Below are positions 18,016 through 27,316 of a stretch of 64,000 nucleotides of DNA, piece after piece (within the stretch, counting starts at the first letter, position 1; the number at the start of each line of letters is the position of its first letter). The notes under the pieces were generated by a model, which was given only the letters and a program-made list of their open reading frames with translations, was not told the origin of the DNA and searched no databases. Source of the stretch: CAWGJF01 sp963822905 (lineage in GTDB: Bacteria > Bacteroidota > Ignavibacteria > Ignavibacteriales > Ignavibacteriaceae); NCBI GenBank assembly GCA_963822905.1, contig CAWGJF010000007.1:345346-409345 (forward strand), read 5' to 3'. The translations under genes and the position numbers were made by a program.

Positions 18016-19295
18016 TGAAAATTTTCTGGAACTTTTTTTACGATTTTCTTTTTCTGCCTATATTCTACGTGGTAATTAGTATAGGTGGAATATTTAACAA
18101 GAAAATCCGCGAGGGTATTAAGGGAAGAAAACGTTTATTCGAAGAATTAATTTTGAATGTTACCAGTCTGGACAGAACAAAAAGAAGAGTCTGGTTTCAT
18201 TCATCTTCATTGGGTGAATTTGAACAGGCTAAACCGATTATAGAGCAATTAAAAAAGAATCCGAACATATACATTATAGTTTCATTCTTTTCACCTTCGG
18301 GTTATAAAAATTCAAGGAAGTATCCGAATGCTGATTTAATTACTTACATTGCCTTTGATACAAGAACAAACGCAAAAAAATTTCTTGATATCCTTAAACC
18401 TGATCTTGCCGTATTTATGCGATATGATATCTGGCCAAATCATATCTGGCAGATGAGTAATAAGAGAATACCTGTGTTCCTTGTTGATGCAACTATGAAA
18501 AAATCTTCGCCAAGAAAACTTCCTGTTATAAAATCATTTCACAAATCAGTTTTTAAAGAATTAACAAAGATATTAACTGTATCCAAAGCTGATGCCAATG
18601 GTTTCAAAAGTTTTGGCTGTGGCAATGATAAAGTTAGTGTTGTGGGTGACACAAGATTTGATAGAGTTTACCAGAAAAGCTTATCGGCAAAAGAAAGAAA
18701 TTTGATAAAAAGCTCTGTGCTTGAAGGGAAAAAAATATTTGTTGCCGGAAGCACCTGGGAGCAGGATGAAGAAGTTATTCTCCCGGCATTTATAAAGCTT
18801 GCCAAATTTGATAAGGATGTAATGATGATTATCGCTCCGCACGAACCAACTATTCTTCATCTTGAAAAAATTGAAAATGAATTTGCCGGGAATCTCAGTA
18901 CGATCAGGTTTTCACATCTGAATAATTATTCTGATGAAAGAGTAATAATTATTGATTCAATAGGTATTCTACTAACACTATACACTTACGCCAAAGTTGC
19001 ATTTATCGGTGGAAGTTTTAAACAAAATGTACACAATGTTCTTGAAGCGGCTGTTTATGGTATCCCCGTTATTTACGGACCAAAGATTGAAAACTCGCAA
19101 GAGGCTGCTCACTTGATTGAGCATGGCGGAGGAATGATCATTAGTAATAAAAAAGAAGCTTACAGGAGAATGAGATCATTATTTTCTGATGAAAAACTTC
19201 GAGAAATGCGCGGGAAAAATGCTTTCGATTATGTACAAAATAACATTGGAACCACCCAAAAAATAATTAATGAGTTTTCAAAACTCAGATCATAA
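18015..19295 (+). CDS. waaA: 3-deoxy-D-manno-octulosonic acid (Kdo) transferase
   Basis: The 426-residue GT30 enzyme transfers Kdo to lipid A at the cytoplasmic face of the inner membrane. An N-terminal membrane anchor (about 5-25) is followed by HSSSLGEFEQAKPIIEQL with the conserved Glu, then DTRFDRV, VAGSTWEQDEEVILPAF, and GGSFKQNVHNVLEAAVYGIPV. Length is normal. The start overlaps the upstream GT9 gene by one base. Its presence shows that the organism makes Kdo-containing LPS. It is convergent with the dinB-like gene, with the two stops adjacent. Confidence 0.93.
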   Translation: MKIFWNFFYDFLFLPIFYVVISIGGIFNKKIREGIKGRKRLFEELILNVTSLDRTKRRVWFHSSSLGEFEQAKPIIEQLKKNPNIYIIVSFFSPSGYKNSRKYPNADLITYIAFDTRTNAKKFLDILKPDLAVFMRYDIWPNHIWQMSNKRIPVFLVDATMKKSSPRKLPVIKSFHKSVFKELTKILTVSKADANGFKSFGCGNDKVSVVGDTRFDRVYQKSLSAKERNLIKSSVLEGKKIFVAGSTWEQDEEVILPAFIKLAKFDKDVMMIIAPHEPTILHLEKIENEFAGNLSTIRFSHLNNYSDERVIIIDSIGILLTLYTYAKVAFIGGSFKQNVHNVLEAAVYGIPVIYGPKIENSQEAAHLIEHGGGMIISNKKEAYRRMRSLFSDEKLREMRGKNAFDYVQNNIGTTQKIINEFSKLRS

Positions 19296-19296
19296 G

Positions 19297-19803
19297 CTAC
19301 TTGTATCGTTCCAAAAGAATTTTCACGTGGTGTTTTTCATGACCTGCAATAATCCAAAGAATTGCCCGAACTGTAATTGCAGATTCATTCGCTGTTCCTC
19401 TTTTGTTTAGCATTTCTTCAGAAAAACTCCTAAACATCAGAAGATTAGATTCTCTCAAAAGTCTGAACTCATAATTAAGTTCAGAAAGATTTCTTGAGTT
19501 AAAATTTCCTTCACTTACATAATCATCCTGTTCAAAACCCGGCAATGATTTTTTGTCTCCTCTTGCAATACACAAAGCGCGGTAAGCGAAAACTCTTTCA
19601 GTATCCAGTAAATGACCCACAACTTCTTTTACTGTCCATTTTCCGTCATCGTAACTATAATTTCCTTTATGTTCAGAGAAAGAATTTAAAACTTCCTGTG
19701 TTTTTTTACTTTGATCATTTAAAATTCTTAAGATATCATTGCCCTCAATCTCTTTTATGTAAGTTTCATAATATGGGTTATAATCCCCGGAATTTGGTTT
19801 CAT
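19297..19803 (-). CDS. DinB-family putative metal-dependent protein
   Basis: The 168-residue protein is a four-helix DinB/YfiT-type fold. It has the family's spaced metal ligands: a histidine in VVGHLLDTERVFAYRAL (about 63-79) and two in GHEKHHVKILLE near the C-terminus. Members are often thiol-dependent S-transferases; the specific reaction here is unknown. A clear AAAGGAG ribosome site lies before the ATG. It sits 13 bp downstream of the isoaspartyl peptidase gene, so the two likely form one transcript. Confidence 0.85.
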   Translation of the reverse strand: MKPNSGDYNPYYETYIKEIEGNDILRILNDQSKKTQEVLNSFSEHKGNYSYDDGKWTVKEVVGHLLDTERVFAYRALCIARGDKKSLPGFEQDDYVSEGNFNSRNLSELNYEFRLLRESNLLMFRSFSEEMLNKRGTANESAITVRAILWIIAGHEKHHVKILLERYK

Positions 19804-19816
19804 ATTTACTCCTTTA

Positions 19817-20773
19817 TTATTTCCAGATTTTTACTTCAAAAACTCCACCAGAAGTAGCAACACCTCTGAGCATACTACTTGTATTAAATTGAAAAGTATA
19901 ATTATAATCTTTGTCAACAGCTATGATTCCCCCGGAATGTTTCGGTAAACGGATAAAAATCATTTCGTCTGCTGCATCTTCAAGATTCAATCCTTTATAT
20001 TCCATTAAAGCAGAAATGTTGAAAGAAACAGTATTACGGATAAACAATTCTCCCTGACCGGTTGCAGAAACGCCGCAGGTTTTATTGTTTGCATAAGTTC
20101 CTGCATTCACAAGTGGAGAATCGCCGACTCTTCCGGGCCATTTATCTGTTAGTCCGCCGGTCGAAGTTGCCGCTGCAATGTTTCCAAACTGATCAATCGC
20201 CACGCAACCGACAGTTCCTTTTGGTTCACTTTCTTTCATTTTTTTCCACTGTTGATAACGTCGCTCTACTCTGAAATAAGAATTATCAACAATCTCGACT
20301 CCAAGCTTTTTTCCCAGCTCATCTGCGCCTCTTCCTGCAAACAGAACGTGCGGAGTTTTTTCTTTTACAAGCCGTGCCAGTGTTATTGGATGTTTTATGA
20401 TTGTAACTCCGGCAACTCCCCCGCAGGAAAGATCTCTTCCATCCATTATCGAGGCATCCAGCTCGTTCTTTCCTTCGGAAGTAAATACTGCTCCTCTCCC
20501 AGCATTAAACAAAGAGTCCTCCTCAAAATATCTTACAACCTGCTCAACCGCATCAAGACTGCTGCCTCCATTTTCAAGAATTTTCTTTCCGATATTTAAA
20601 CCTGATGTGAGTGAATTCAGGTACGCAGTTTTTTCAGCTTCAGGCATATTTGGATCGAGTGTTCCCGCACCACCGTGCAGCACAATTGTGTATTTGACGT
20701 TTTGTGAAAATGCTGCTAATTGCAGAAAGATAAAAAGGAGAAGTATAATTTTAATTTGCAAGAAGTGTTTCAT
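19817..20773 (-). CDS. Exported isoaspartyl peptidase / plant-type L-asparaginase
   Basis: This is an Ntn-hydrolase of 318 residues with a signal peptide (about 1-23, LAAFSQ). The N-terminal strand VLHGGAGTLD and the helix GGSSLDAVEQVVR are typical. GTVGCVAIDQFGNIAAATST places the autocatalytic nucleophile at Thr187, followed by TGG and later GVSATGQGE. The precursor should self-cleave before Thr187. It hydrolyses isoaspartyl dipeptides and asparagine, here in the periplasm. It is upstream of the dinB-like gene. Together with the DPP7 gene nearby it suggests peptide use. Confidence 0.92.
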   Translation of the reverse strand: MKHFLQIKIILLLFIFLQLAAFSQNVKYTIVLHGGAGTLDPNMPEAEKTAYLNSLTSGLNIGKKILENGGSSLDAVEQVVRYFEEDSLFNAGRGAVFTSEGKNELDASIMDGRDLSCGGVAGVTIIKHPITLARLVKEKTPHVLFAGRGADELGKKLGVEIVDNSYFRVERRYQQWKKMKESEPKGTVGCVAIDQFGNIAAATSTGGLTDKWPGRVGDSPLVNAGTYANNKTCGVSATGQGELFIRNTVSFNISALMEYKGLNLEDAADEMIFIRLPKHSGGIIAVDKDYNYTFQFNTSSMLRGVATSGGVFEVKIWK

Positions 20774-20894
20774 CAGAATCCCTTATAAGCTTATTTCACA
20801 ATGAAGTCTGAAATTTATGTGAATAACTTAGTGATCTTTATTGAAAAATACTTTCGGCCATTTGCTGATTCTTTAATATGCATACGGCAACTAC

Positions 20895-22439
20895 TTACTT
20901 CAACAAAACCATTTTTTTAGTTTCAACAAAAGAACCTGATCTTAACTGATAAAAGTAAACTCCCGATGGTAATCCAGTTCCGTCGAATTTGACTTCATAT
21001 TCCCCTACAGGTTTATCTTCATTAATCAGGGTTGTTATTTCTCTTCCGAGGACATCATAAACTTTTAATGTGATGTGTGTATTATCATTCCGTGCTTGAC
21101 CCGAAATCTCAAATTTAATTCTTGTAGTTGGATTAAATGGGTTGGGATATGGGGCAAACAATTTAAAACTTCCTGGTGTTGGTGAATCTTTTTCATTTAC
21201 TTCGGTTACTACACTTGTATCGCCCATATATATATATATCTTGCCTATGCCTTGCGGTACAAAAGGAATTTCAGCGATCGCTATGTCATTTACTCCATCT
21301 CCGTTAACATCTCCAGCCGCACCGATGAGCCTTCCAAATCCAGATGAAAGTCCTTCCCATTGCTTCGCAGGTAGTTCATACATCGTTGGTGAACCAAGCC
21401 ACAGCTTAACATCCGGGTAGCCTGCAAGTGTCTGAATAAAAATATCGTTTAAGCCATCACCGTTTACATCGCCTACCGGTGCATAGCTTGCTATATTAAG
21501 CGCTTCATTTTGTGTATTTAAACCTACATCCTGCAATGTATCCACAGGAAAGCTTCCGTGTAATATTGAGTTGTGCCAATAAAATGGATATATGCCTCCA
21601 TACGCTATCATTAGTATATCGTCCCTACCGTCATTGTTTATATCTTTAATAATGTGCATTCTACCAATATCAAAAGTTTGTTCACTTTGATAAATGACCT
21701 GGTCTTCAATTAAATCCCAGTCAGAATTTCCAAGATAAAATTTCTGAAAAATTTCAGTGTAAGGCGGATTATATCCAATTGTACCATAAATCATAAGATC
21801 AGATATTCCATCCCCGTTAATATCGCCCGACTGTAACCCTGATATTCTTACATAATTTATTGAATCACCTGAAATTGTATAATGTGGAATTGTATCGAAT
21901 TCACTTTCAGTGTTATAAAAGTAATACCTATAGTACTGTCTGCCGTTCGCACTTTCAAAATATCCCAAATAAGTAAATTCATTTCTCCCATCACCGTTAA
22001 AGTCATTAATTCTAAATAATGTTCCACCATATTCGGGAGGAGAAAAAATCAAATCCGGAATGGAATCGAGCTGGCTGCCTCCCCAATAAACTTTCATTGT
22101 TATTATCAAGGCAGTATCATTTTTTTCAGCTAATATTATATCATCTTTCCCATCGTTATTTAAATCAATTGTAGTAATAGAATGAGCAAGGTTCATTGGT
22201 ATTGCAACATCTACTGTCGTATCCATCGGGCTTCCACCAAAGAATACTAATGCTTGTTTTAATGAACAATCATATATCATTATGTCATCACAGCCATCAT
22301 CGTTTTGGTCTCCAAGGGCATAAATTTCCTTGGTGTTTTGTGAAAGGTATATTCCATCTTTTAAAAAAATCAGTGAATCAAATTGGGAATACAAAACAGA
22401 AGGAATAAACAAGAATAAAGAAATAGTAATTAATTTCAT
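20895..22439 (-). CDS. Secreted FG-GAP repeat protein with T9SS sorting domain
   Basis: The 514-residue protein has a signal peptide ending near LYSQ (residue 19). At least six FG-GAP/VCBS repeats follow (DQNDDGCDDIM, DLNNDGKDDII, DFNGDGRNEF, DINGDGISDLM, DVNGDGLNDIF, DVNGDGVNDIA). The C-terminal type A sorting domain reads PYPNPFNPTTRIKFEI, VYDVLGREITTLINE and ends KKMVLLK. An alpha/beta-propeller-like exported protein of unknown binding specificity is expected. It is a single gene between the asparaginase gene (121 bp) and kynU (89 bp). Ordinary for Ignavibacteria, which encode many such cargoes. Confidence 0.87.
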   Translation of the reverse strand: MKLITISLFLFIPSVLYSQFDSLIFLKDGIYLSQNTKEIYALGDQNDDGCDDIMIYDCSLKQALVFFGGSPMDTTVDVAIPMNLAHSITTIDLNNDGKDDIILAEKNDTALIITMKVYWGGSQLDSIPDLIFSPPEYGGTLFRINDFNGDGRNEFTYLGYFESANGRQYYRYYFYNTESEFDTIPHYTISGDSINYVRISGLQSGDINGDGISDLMIYGTIGYNPPYTEIFQKFYLGNSDWDLIEDQVIYQSEQTFDIGRMHIIKDINNDGRDDILMIAYGGIYPFYWHNSILHGSFPVDTLQDVGLNTQNEALNIASYAPVGDVNGDGLNDIFIQTLAGYPDVKLWLGSPTMYELPAKQWEGLSSGFGRLIGAAGDVNGDGVNDIAIAEIPFVPQGIGKIYIYMGDTSVVTEVNEKDSPTPGSFKLFAPYPNPFNPTTRIKFEISGQARNDNTHITLKVYDVLGREITTLINEDKPVGEYEVKFDGTGLPSGVYFYQLRSGSFVETKKMVLLK

Positions 22440-22528
22440 TGAGAAATAACCCCTTTATAAAGTTCTCAACTGATTTAAACTTTTTAAGAATTAATTAAAG
22501 GTTAAAAGCAATATGGTAAACATTTGAT

Positions 22529-23728
22529 TTAGACTATTTTTTTTACAACCTCTCCAAGAATTTTCATTGCATCTTTTATCTGTGAATCAGAAATGTACGG
22601 CGCAGGGCCGAAACGTAAAACGTTTCCACGGTAGTCTGTCCAGACGTCTTTTTCTTTCAGCTTATCTGAGATTTTACCTGCCTGCTCTGTATAAAGAACC
22701 AGAAAGCCTGCTATGTTTTCTCTGGATACATTTATATCTCTTTTAATTATTTCAGGATCAAGATCGAGCATATCAAATTCTTCAATCATTATTCTTACCT
22801 GGTGCCGGCTTACTTCTCTCAAAAGTTCGGGCGTAAGATTCATTTCTTCAAAAAAATGAAATACTCTTGCCCCGCGGTAGTTGCTCGTCGGATCATAAGT
22901 TGCTCCTGCAAACAAATCTCCTTTTTCTCCGTATAAAATTTCTCCCGGTTTCTTTTTAGCAGACATAACGCTGAACTCACTGAACCAGCCGGTTATAACG
23001 GGACGAAGATTGCAGTCTTTAGGGAATCTTAAAAAAGCATTCCCTTCACCAAGCTGGCAGTACTTGTATCCACCACCGGTAATAAAAGCATTCTGAAGAT
23101 TATTTTCTTCAACTGAAAACGGAACAATATTGAGATGATGATATACATCCACAAGAAGATTGATTCCTTTTTTATCACAGACCTTTGCAAGTTCATTTAA
23201 GCCGGAAAGGATTAATCCTGAGTTGAAAAACACGGATGAAACATAAACTGCCACAGTATTTTCATTGCAGGCTGCAATAAGTTTTTCAACAACTTCGGAA
23301 ACCGGAAGTGAAGGAACTTTCACAATTTCAATTCCTTCTTCGCTTAATCTATCCATTTGTCTCCGGATCGAATGAAACTCTCCGTCAGTAGTGACAATAC
23401 GAGGTTTATCTTTTAATGAAAATGCTGAAAATAATTTAATTAATAGATCGTGAGTATTTGCTGCAAGAGTAATAAATCCTGATTTGTCCTCCAATAATTT
23501 TGAGTAACCCTGCTTTACTTCTTCAGCTTTTGCAAATGCTTTTTCCCATTTGTCATCGACAAATTCTGCTGCATCATTCCATGCTTCCTGCTGAGCTTCA
23601 AAGCCACAGTCCGGCCACGCCTGGTGCGAATGCCCGGTAAACAACATTCTCTCTTCTACTCTGAACCTAGAATAAAACTTTGCTAGCTTGTTTGGCGATT
23701 CGTAAAGATCTCCCGGTTTGATTTTCAT
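22529..23728 (-). CDS. kynU: Kynureninase-like PLP enzyme
   Basis: The 399-residue fold type I PLP enzyme converts kynurenine to anthranilate and alanine. The N-terminal LFTGHSHQAWPD, the PLP aspartate region LLVDVYHHLNIVPF and the likely PLP lysine in TGGGYKYCQLGEGNAFLRF follow the kynureninase order. The C-terminal half carries GATYDPTSNYRGARVFHFF. It is somewhat shorter than usual, and the lysine loop is not the textbook one, so substrate is inferred mainly from its neighbour. The start overlaps the kynA stop by 4 bp (ATGA). No kynurenine formamidase gene is seen here. Confidence 0.8.
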   Translation of the reverse strand: MKIKPGDLYESPNKLAKFYSRFRVEERMLFTGHSHQAWPDCGFEAQQEAWNDAAEFVDDKWEKAFAKAEEVKQGYSKLLEDKSGFITLAANTHDLLIKLFSAFSLKDKPRIVTTDGEFHSIRRQMDRLSEEGIEIVKVPSLPVSEVVEKLIAACNENTVAVYVSSVFFNSGLILSGLNELAKVCDKKGINLLVDVYHHLNIVPFSVEENNLQNAFITGGGYKYCQLGEGNAFLRFPKDCNLRPVITGWFSEFSVMSAKKKPGEILYGEKGDLFAGATYDPTSNYRGARVFHFFEEMNLTPELLREVSRHQVRIMIEEFDMLDLDPEIIKRDINVSRENIAGFLVLYTEQAGKISDKLKEKDVWTDYRGNVLRFGPAPYISDSQIKDAMKILGEVVKKIV

Positions 23729-24504
23729 TTACTAAAATCCTTCCTGACTTCCCAAAGTAATGGGAAAAATTTGATTGCCAAAGTTGTTATAAGGTATTTA
23801 ACACCATCAGAACCGCCCGTTCCCTGTTTTGTCCCGATTGTTCTTTCAACCATCTTAATATGCCTGTAACGCCATTCCTGGAAACCTTCATCAAGATCTA
23901 AAAGAAATTCACAAAACTGTGCTATATTGTAATCACTGTTATAAATATCAATCAGAATATTTTTAAGTTCTGAAGATTGACTTTCATTCCCGTCTTTGAT
24001 CATTTCATCAGTTACAGGATAATTATTCAATTTCAAAAATTGAAGAAAGACCTGCCAGAGTGAATCTTCATCAAATCTTTTTTGCAGTTTTTGTTTTTCT
24101 TCAGCAAGATTATCAAATCTTTTTAGAATGTTTTCATTTTTTTGTCCAAGAGCAAACTCAAGTTCGCGGAACTGGAAAGATTGAAATCCGCTTGCAGATT
24201 CAAGCCTATCCCTGAAAGTTAAAAATTCCAGAGGTGTCATTGTTTCAAGTATATCCGTTTGGTGAACAAGTACTTTAAGAATTGTTAAAACTCTTTTCAT
24301 TGTGTGGAGCGATCTCGGCAGATCATTTTTCAACAAAAGCTTTTTCAGATAATCCAGCTCGTGAAGCATTTCTTTAAACCATAATTCATACGACTGATGG
24401 ATCACAATAAAAAGCATTTCATCGTGATCCGGTCCCTTTGAAAGCGGAATTTGCATATTGAGGAGATCGTCAAGCTTCAAATATTCTGAGTAAGTCAAAG
24501 GCAT
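23725..24504 (-). CDS. kynA: Tryptophan 2,3-dioxygenase
   Basis: The 259-residue heme enzyme opens the indole ring of tryptophan to N-formylkynurenine. Signature stretches are all present: FIVIHQSYELWFKEMLHEL (about 30-48), TFRDRLESASGFQSFQFREL (about 92-111) and, near the C-terminus, RYRHIKMVERTIGTKQGTGG with the heme-binding histidine. Length is normal for bacterial TDO. It is the third gene of a four-gene minus-strand operon (dpp7, DUF4476, kynA, kynU) with gaps of 14, 2 and -4 bp. Confidence 0.95.
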   Translation of the reverse strand: MPLTYSEYLKLDDLLNMQIPLSKGPDHDEMLFIVIHQSYELWFKEMLHELDYLKKLLLKNDLPRSLHTMKRVLTILKVLVHQTDILETMTPLEFLTFRDRLESASGFQSFQFRELEFALGQKNENILKRFDNLAEEKQKLQKRFDEDSLWQVFLQFLKLNNYPVTDEMIKDGNESQSSELKNILIDIYNSDYNIAQFCEFLLDLDEGFQEWRYRHIKMVERTIGTKQGTGGSDGVKYLITTLAIKFFPLLWEVRKDFSK

Positions 24505-24506
24505 AA

Positions 24507-25058
24507 TTATTTCCTGTTGATGATTTCTTTAGCTTTTTCTTTGTCAGTAGAATATGAAAATGCACTGATAATCAAATGTGAATTGTTGGGATCAACTACT
24601 TTCGGGTATAATAATTCGAGAGATTTCAACTGCCCGTTGGAATAAGAAAACTCATTGATAACACGAATTATTTGGTTGACTGTATAGAAGTTATATCTTG
24701 ATGATAATTCAACAATTGAAAGCTGATCTTCTTCAAATGATGCATTTTTAATGCTTTCAATTAATTGGTTAAATTCTTCCTCACTTATAGGGACAGGTCC
24801 CTCAACTTCATGCTGACCGTGAGGTCGCGGAACCGGAATTGCAAGTAACAAGTTGTAGGTTTCAATAAGAATATCCTTGGCTTTTACATAATCTCTGTAA
24901 TTTAGTTTTGTAAGATATTCGCGTTCAAGAGTTTCTAAGTTTTTGGAAATTTTATGGACTAATTTTCCGGGATCTTCTTTATGATTGAAATGTGATTCAT
25001 TGTTCTGTGCAAAAACTAAAGTGCTAATGAAAATAAGAGCGACTAGAATGATTTTCAT
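24507..25058 (-). CDS. Exported DUF4476-domain protein
   Basis: The 183-residue product has a signal peptide (about 1-17, LVFAQ). A charged helical middle is followed by a C-terminal DUF4476-like repeat unit (FNQLIESIKNASFEEDQLS, YTVNQIIRVINEFSYSN and LLYPKVVDPNN). The family occurs in Bacteroidota and has no established function. An AAGGAG site precedes the ATG. It lies between dpp7 and kynA with almost no spacing, so it is certainly in that operon. A role as accessory to peptide handling is speculation. Confidence 0.7.
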   Translation of the reverse strand: MKIILVALIFISTLVFAQNNESHFNHKEDPGKLVHKISKNLETLEREYLTKLNYRDYVKAKDILIETYNLLLAIPVPRPHGQHEVEGPVPISEEEFNQLIESIKNASFEEDQLSIVELSSRYNFYTVNQIIRVINEFSYSNGQLKSLELLYPKVVDPNNSHLIISAFSYSTDKEKAKEIINRK

Positions 25059-25072
25059 TTTTTCTCCTTGGT

Positions 25073-27205
25073 TTAATTTATTTTAACATTAGTGATTTCG
25101 TTATAAAGTCTTTCGGTTTTATAAATATGGCGCATCGCTTCAAGCATTGCTGACACAGTAACGCCCACTGTCCTGTTAGCTTCGGTAGTGTAAATATAGT
25201 TCCCCGGTAGGCTTTCAATATTGCCGTCAAAAGCTAATCCAATTACTTTGCCATTTTTGTTTACCATTGCGCTTCCCGAATTGCCACCGATAATATCATT
25301 GGTAGAAACAAAATCGAGAGGTGTGCTCAAATTAAAATCTTCAGGAAGGTTTTCCCAATAATCAGGTAAGTTAAAAGGAAACTTTTTATCAAATGAATAA
25401 TACCTGTCAAGCGAACCATAGAAAGTTGTTTTATACGGAGCGCAGGTTCCGTTGTAATCATACCCTTTAACAAATCCATCCGAAATGCGAAGTGTTCCTG
25501 TTGCATCAGGTGGAATACTTTCACCATAAACTTTATACAAAGCTTCCCCTAAAAGCTGATTATTAATTTCATCTTTCTGCTGCAGCTTTGAGCTTTGCTC
25601 CTGTAATTCATTCAGTCTGTCCTGAGTTTCAATAACAAAATAAATAAAAGGATCATCAGAGTTTAGAACAGAATCTGCACCTTCCTCTGCTAATTTTTCC
25701 AGGCTTTCTTTACTCGTCATACTGCATTTTGACAAAAGATATTCAACAGCATCTTTGCCGGTTTTTCCATCGAGCAAATGTTTTACAAGCAGGTGTTCCT
25801 GACCAAGATCATTCAATAACATATTTACCATTACTAAAACTTTTTCTTTTTCTAATTCACCATCAAATGCCGAGGGCCAGATACTCTCAACAGCAGTAAG
25901 ATAATCTTCTTTTGTAAAAGAACTGTCTTGTCTGCTTTCAGATATTTTGAAATTTTTTGCATAACCAACAAGGTTGTTTGCAAAAACCAGGTAAGATGGA
26001 GACCAGTAGGGATTAATATTATACACAAACAATTCATTAGTATAATTTGAAACCTGTTCTCTTGATTCTTCAATTTCATTCCAGATTTGTCCGTATTTTT
26101 TATTTAGTTCTGGATTGGATTGAACTGCATTTTTAAAATTCTTTTCAAAGTCTTTTTTGCGTGCAATCAGGTAGGGGTCAAGCAATGCTTTATATGTTCC
26201 CTTATAAACTTTCAACGCATTACCAACTGAATACAATCTTGCGATCAGTCTTGTATCTTCAGCATTTGTTTCCTCAACTCTTTTTTCTAAAATTTTATAC
26301 AGATCACTAAACAAACTTGTTAACATAGGATAGTAATAATCACGTGCATATTTTATTTGCGCGATTGTATGAATTCGGTCGGTCTTTCCGGGGTTTCCAA
26401 CTACAAAGACCGGCTCATTTTCGTAAACAGGTTCCTCACTCCATTGAAAATAATATTCACATTTAACAGGATTTCCATCTTCGTCATAAGCACGGAGGAA
26501 TGCACAATCCAGACCATAACGTGGATATGTGAAATTATCATAATCGCCACCAAGTTTTGCAACCCAGAGCTCGGGAACAAAAACCAATCTTATATCAGAA
26601 TACCGTTTATATCCATATAAGGAAAACCTTCCACCCTGGTAAAGTGAAACAACTTTGAACCAAAGTTCAGTGTGAAGGTTTGTATAGGATTCTGTTATTT
26701 CTGAAATCTTTCTATTCTTCTGTAAAATTTTTGCTGAATCACTTTCTACTGAATCCATGGCCATTTTTATTTCATCTGTGACATCTTTAATCAAAAGAAG
26801 TTGATCAACATAGAGCCCGGGAATTTTTCTTTCATCTTCACGAGTTTCAGCATAAAATCCATTCTTCAGTAGATCTTCACCTTCGTTCTGAATATTGGGA
26901 AGTATTCCCCGCACACAATGATGATTTGTCATAATTAATCCGTCTGCAGATTCAAAGGAAGCGGTACAACCATTCCCAAATTTTAATGCTGATTTTTGTA
27001 AAGTATCAAGCCAGCCGGATGTTGGTTTGAAATTATATTCCTGTTCGAAATATTTTAAAGGTGCATTTTCAAATGTCCACATCTTTCCCATATCAAAACG
27101 CTGAGCCTTAACAGTATCGGCATTAATTCCATAATCAGATGATTGCGCAAATAAATTCGAAATGAAAAGAAAAAAGATCAATGAAAGGAAAACTATTTTA
27201 TTCAT
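25073..27205 (-). CDS. S46-family dipeptidyl peptidase, DPP7-type
   Basis: The best start is the ATG at 27205 (MNKIVFLSLIFF), giving 710 residues with a signal peptide of 20; an in-frame start 87 bp upstream would bury it. The catalytic residues are visible: His96 in TNHHCVRG, an Asp in GGDYDNFTYPRYG, and Ser643 in GGNSGSAM. S46 enzymes release dipeptides from peptide N-termini in the periplasm. The specificity residue 18 positions after the serine is Gly661 (LAFDGN). Gly at this place marks DPP7 (hydrophobic P1), while Arg marks acid-specific DPP11. First gene of the kyn operon. Confidence 0.93.
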   Translation of the reverse strand: MNKIVFLSLIFFLFISNLFAQSSDYGINADTVKAQRFDMGKMWTFENAPLKYFEQEYNFKPTSGWLDTLQKSALKFGNGCTASFESADGLIMTNHHCVRGILPNIQNEGEDLLKNGFYAETREDERKIPGLYVDQLLLIKDVTDEIKMAMDSVESDSAKILQKNRKISEITESYTNLHTELWFKVVSLYQGGRFSLYGYKRYSDIRLVFVPELWVAKLGGDYDNFTYPRYGLDCAFLRAYDEDGNPVKCEYYFQWSEEPVYENEPVFVVGNPGKTDRIHTIAQIKYARDYYYPMLTSLFSDLYKILEKRVEETNAEDTRLIARLYSVGNALKVYKGTYKALLDPYLIARKKDFEKNFKNAVQSNPELNKKYGQIWNEIEESREQVSNYTNELFVYNINPYWSPSYLVFANNLVGYAKNFKISESRQDSSFTKEDYLTAVESIWPSAFDGELEKEKVLVMVNMLLNDLGQEHLLVKHLLDGKTGKDAVEYLLSKCSMTSKESLEKLAEEGADSVLNSDDPFIYFVIETQDRLNELQEQSSKLQQKDEINNQLLGEALYKVYGESIPPDATGTLRISDGFVKGYDYNGTCAPYKTTFYGSLDRYYSFDKKFPFNLPDYWENLPEDFNLSTPLDFVSTNDIIGGNSGSAMVNKNGKVIGLAFDGNIESLPGNYIYTTEANRTVGVTVSAMLEAMRHIYKTERLYNEITNVKIN

Positions 27206-27316
27206 TTGTATGCTCTGGATTTTTGAAGGATAAAATATTTTAGATTTTTTTTTGGTGTTTAAAGTTATTAAAAACTTTAATTCGGAGCACAATGAGATGA
27301 TATTACAAGGGTATGT

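Noticed and set aside
27206..27292. 29-residue extension of the DPP7 protein
   Set aside because: It would bury the clear signal peptide that begins at 27205.
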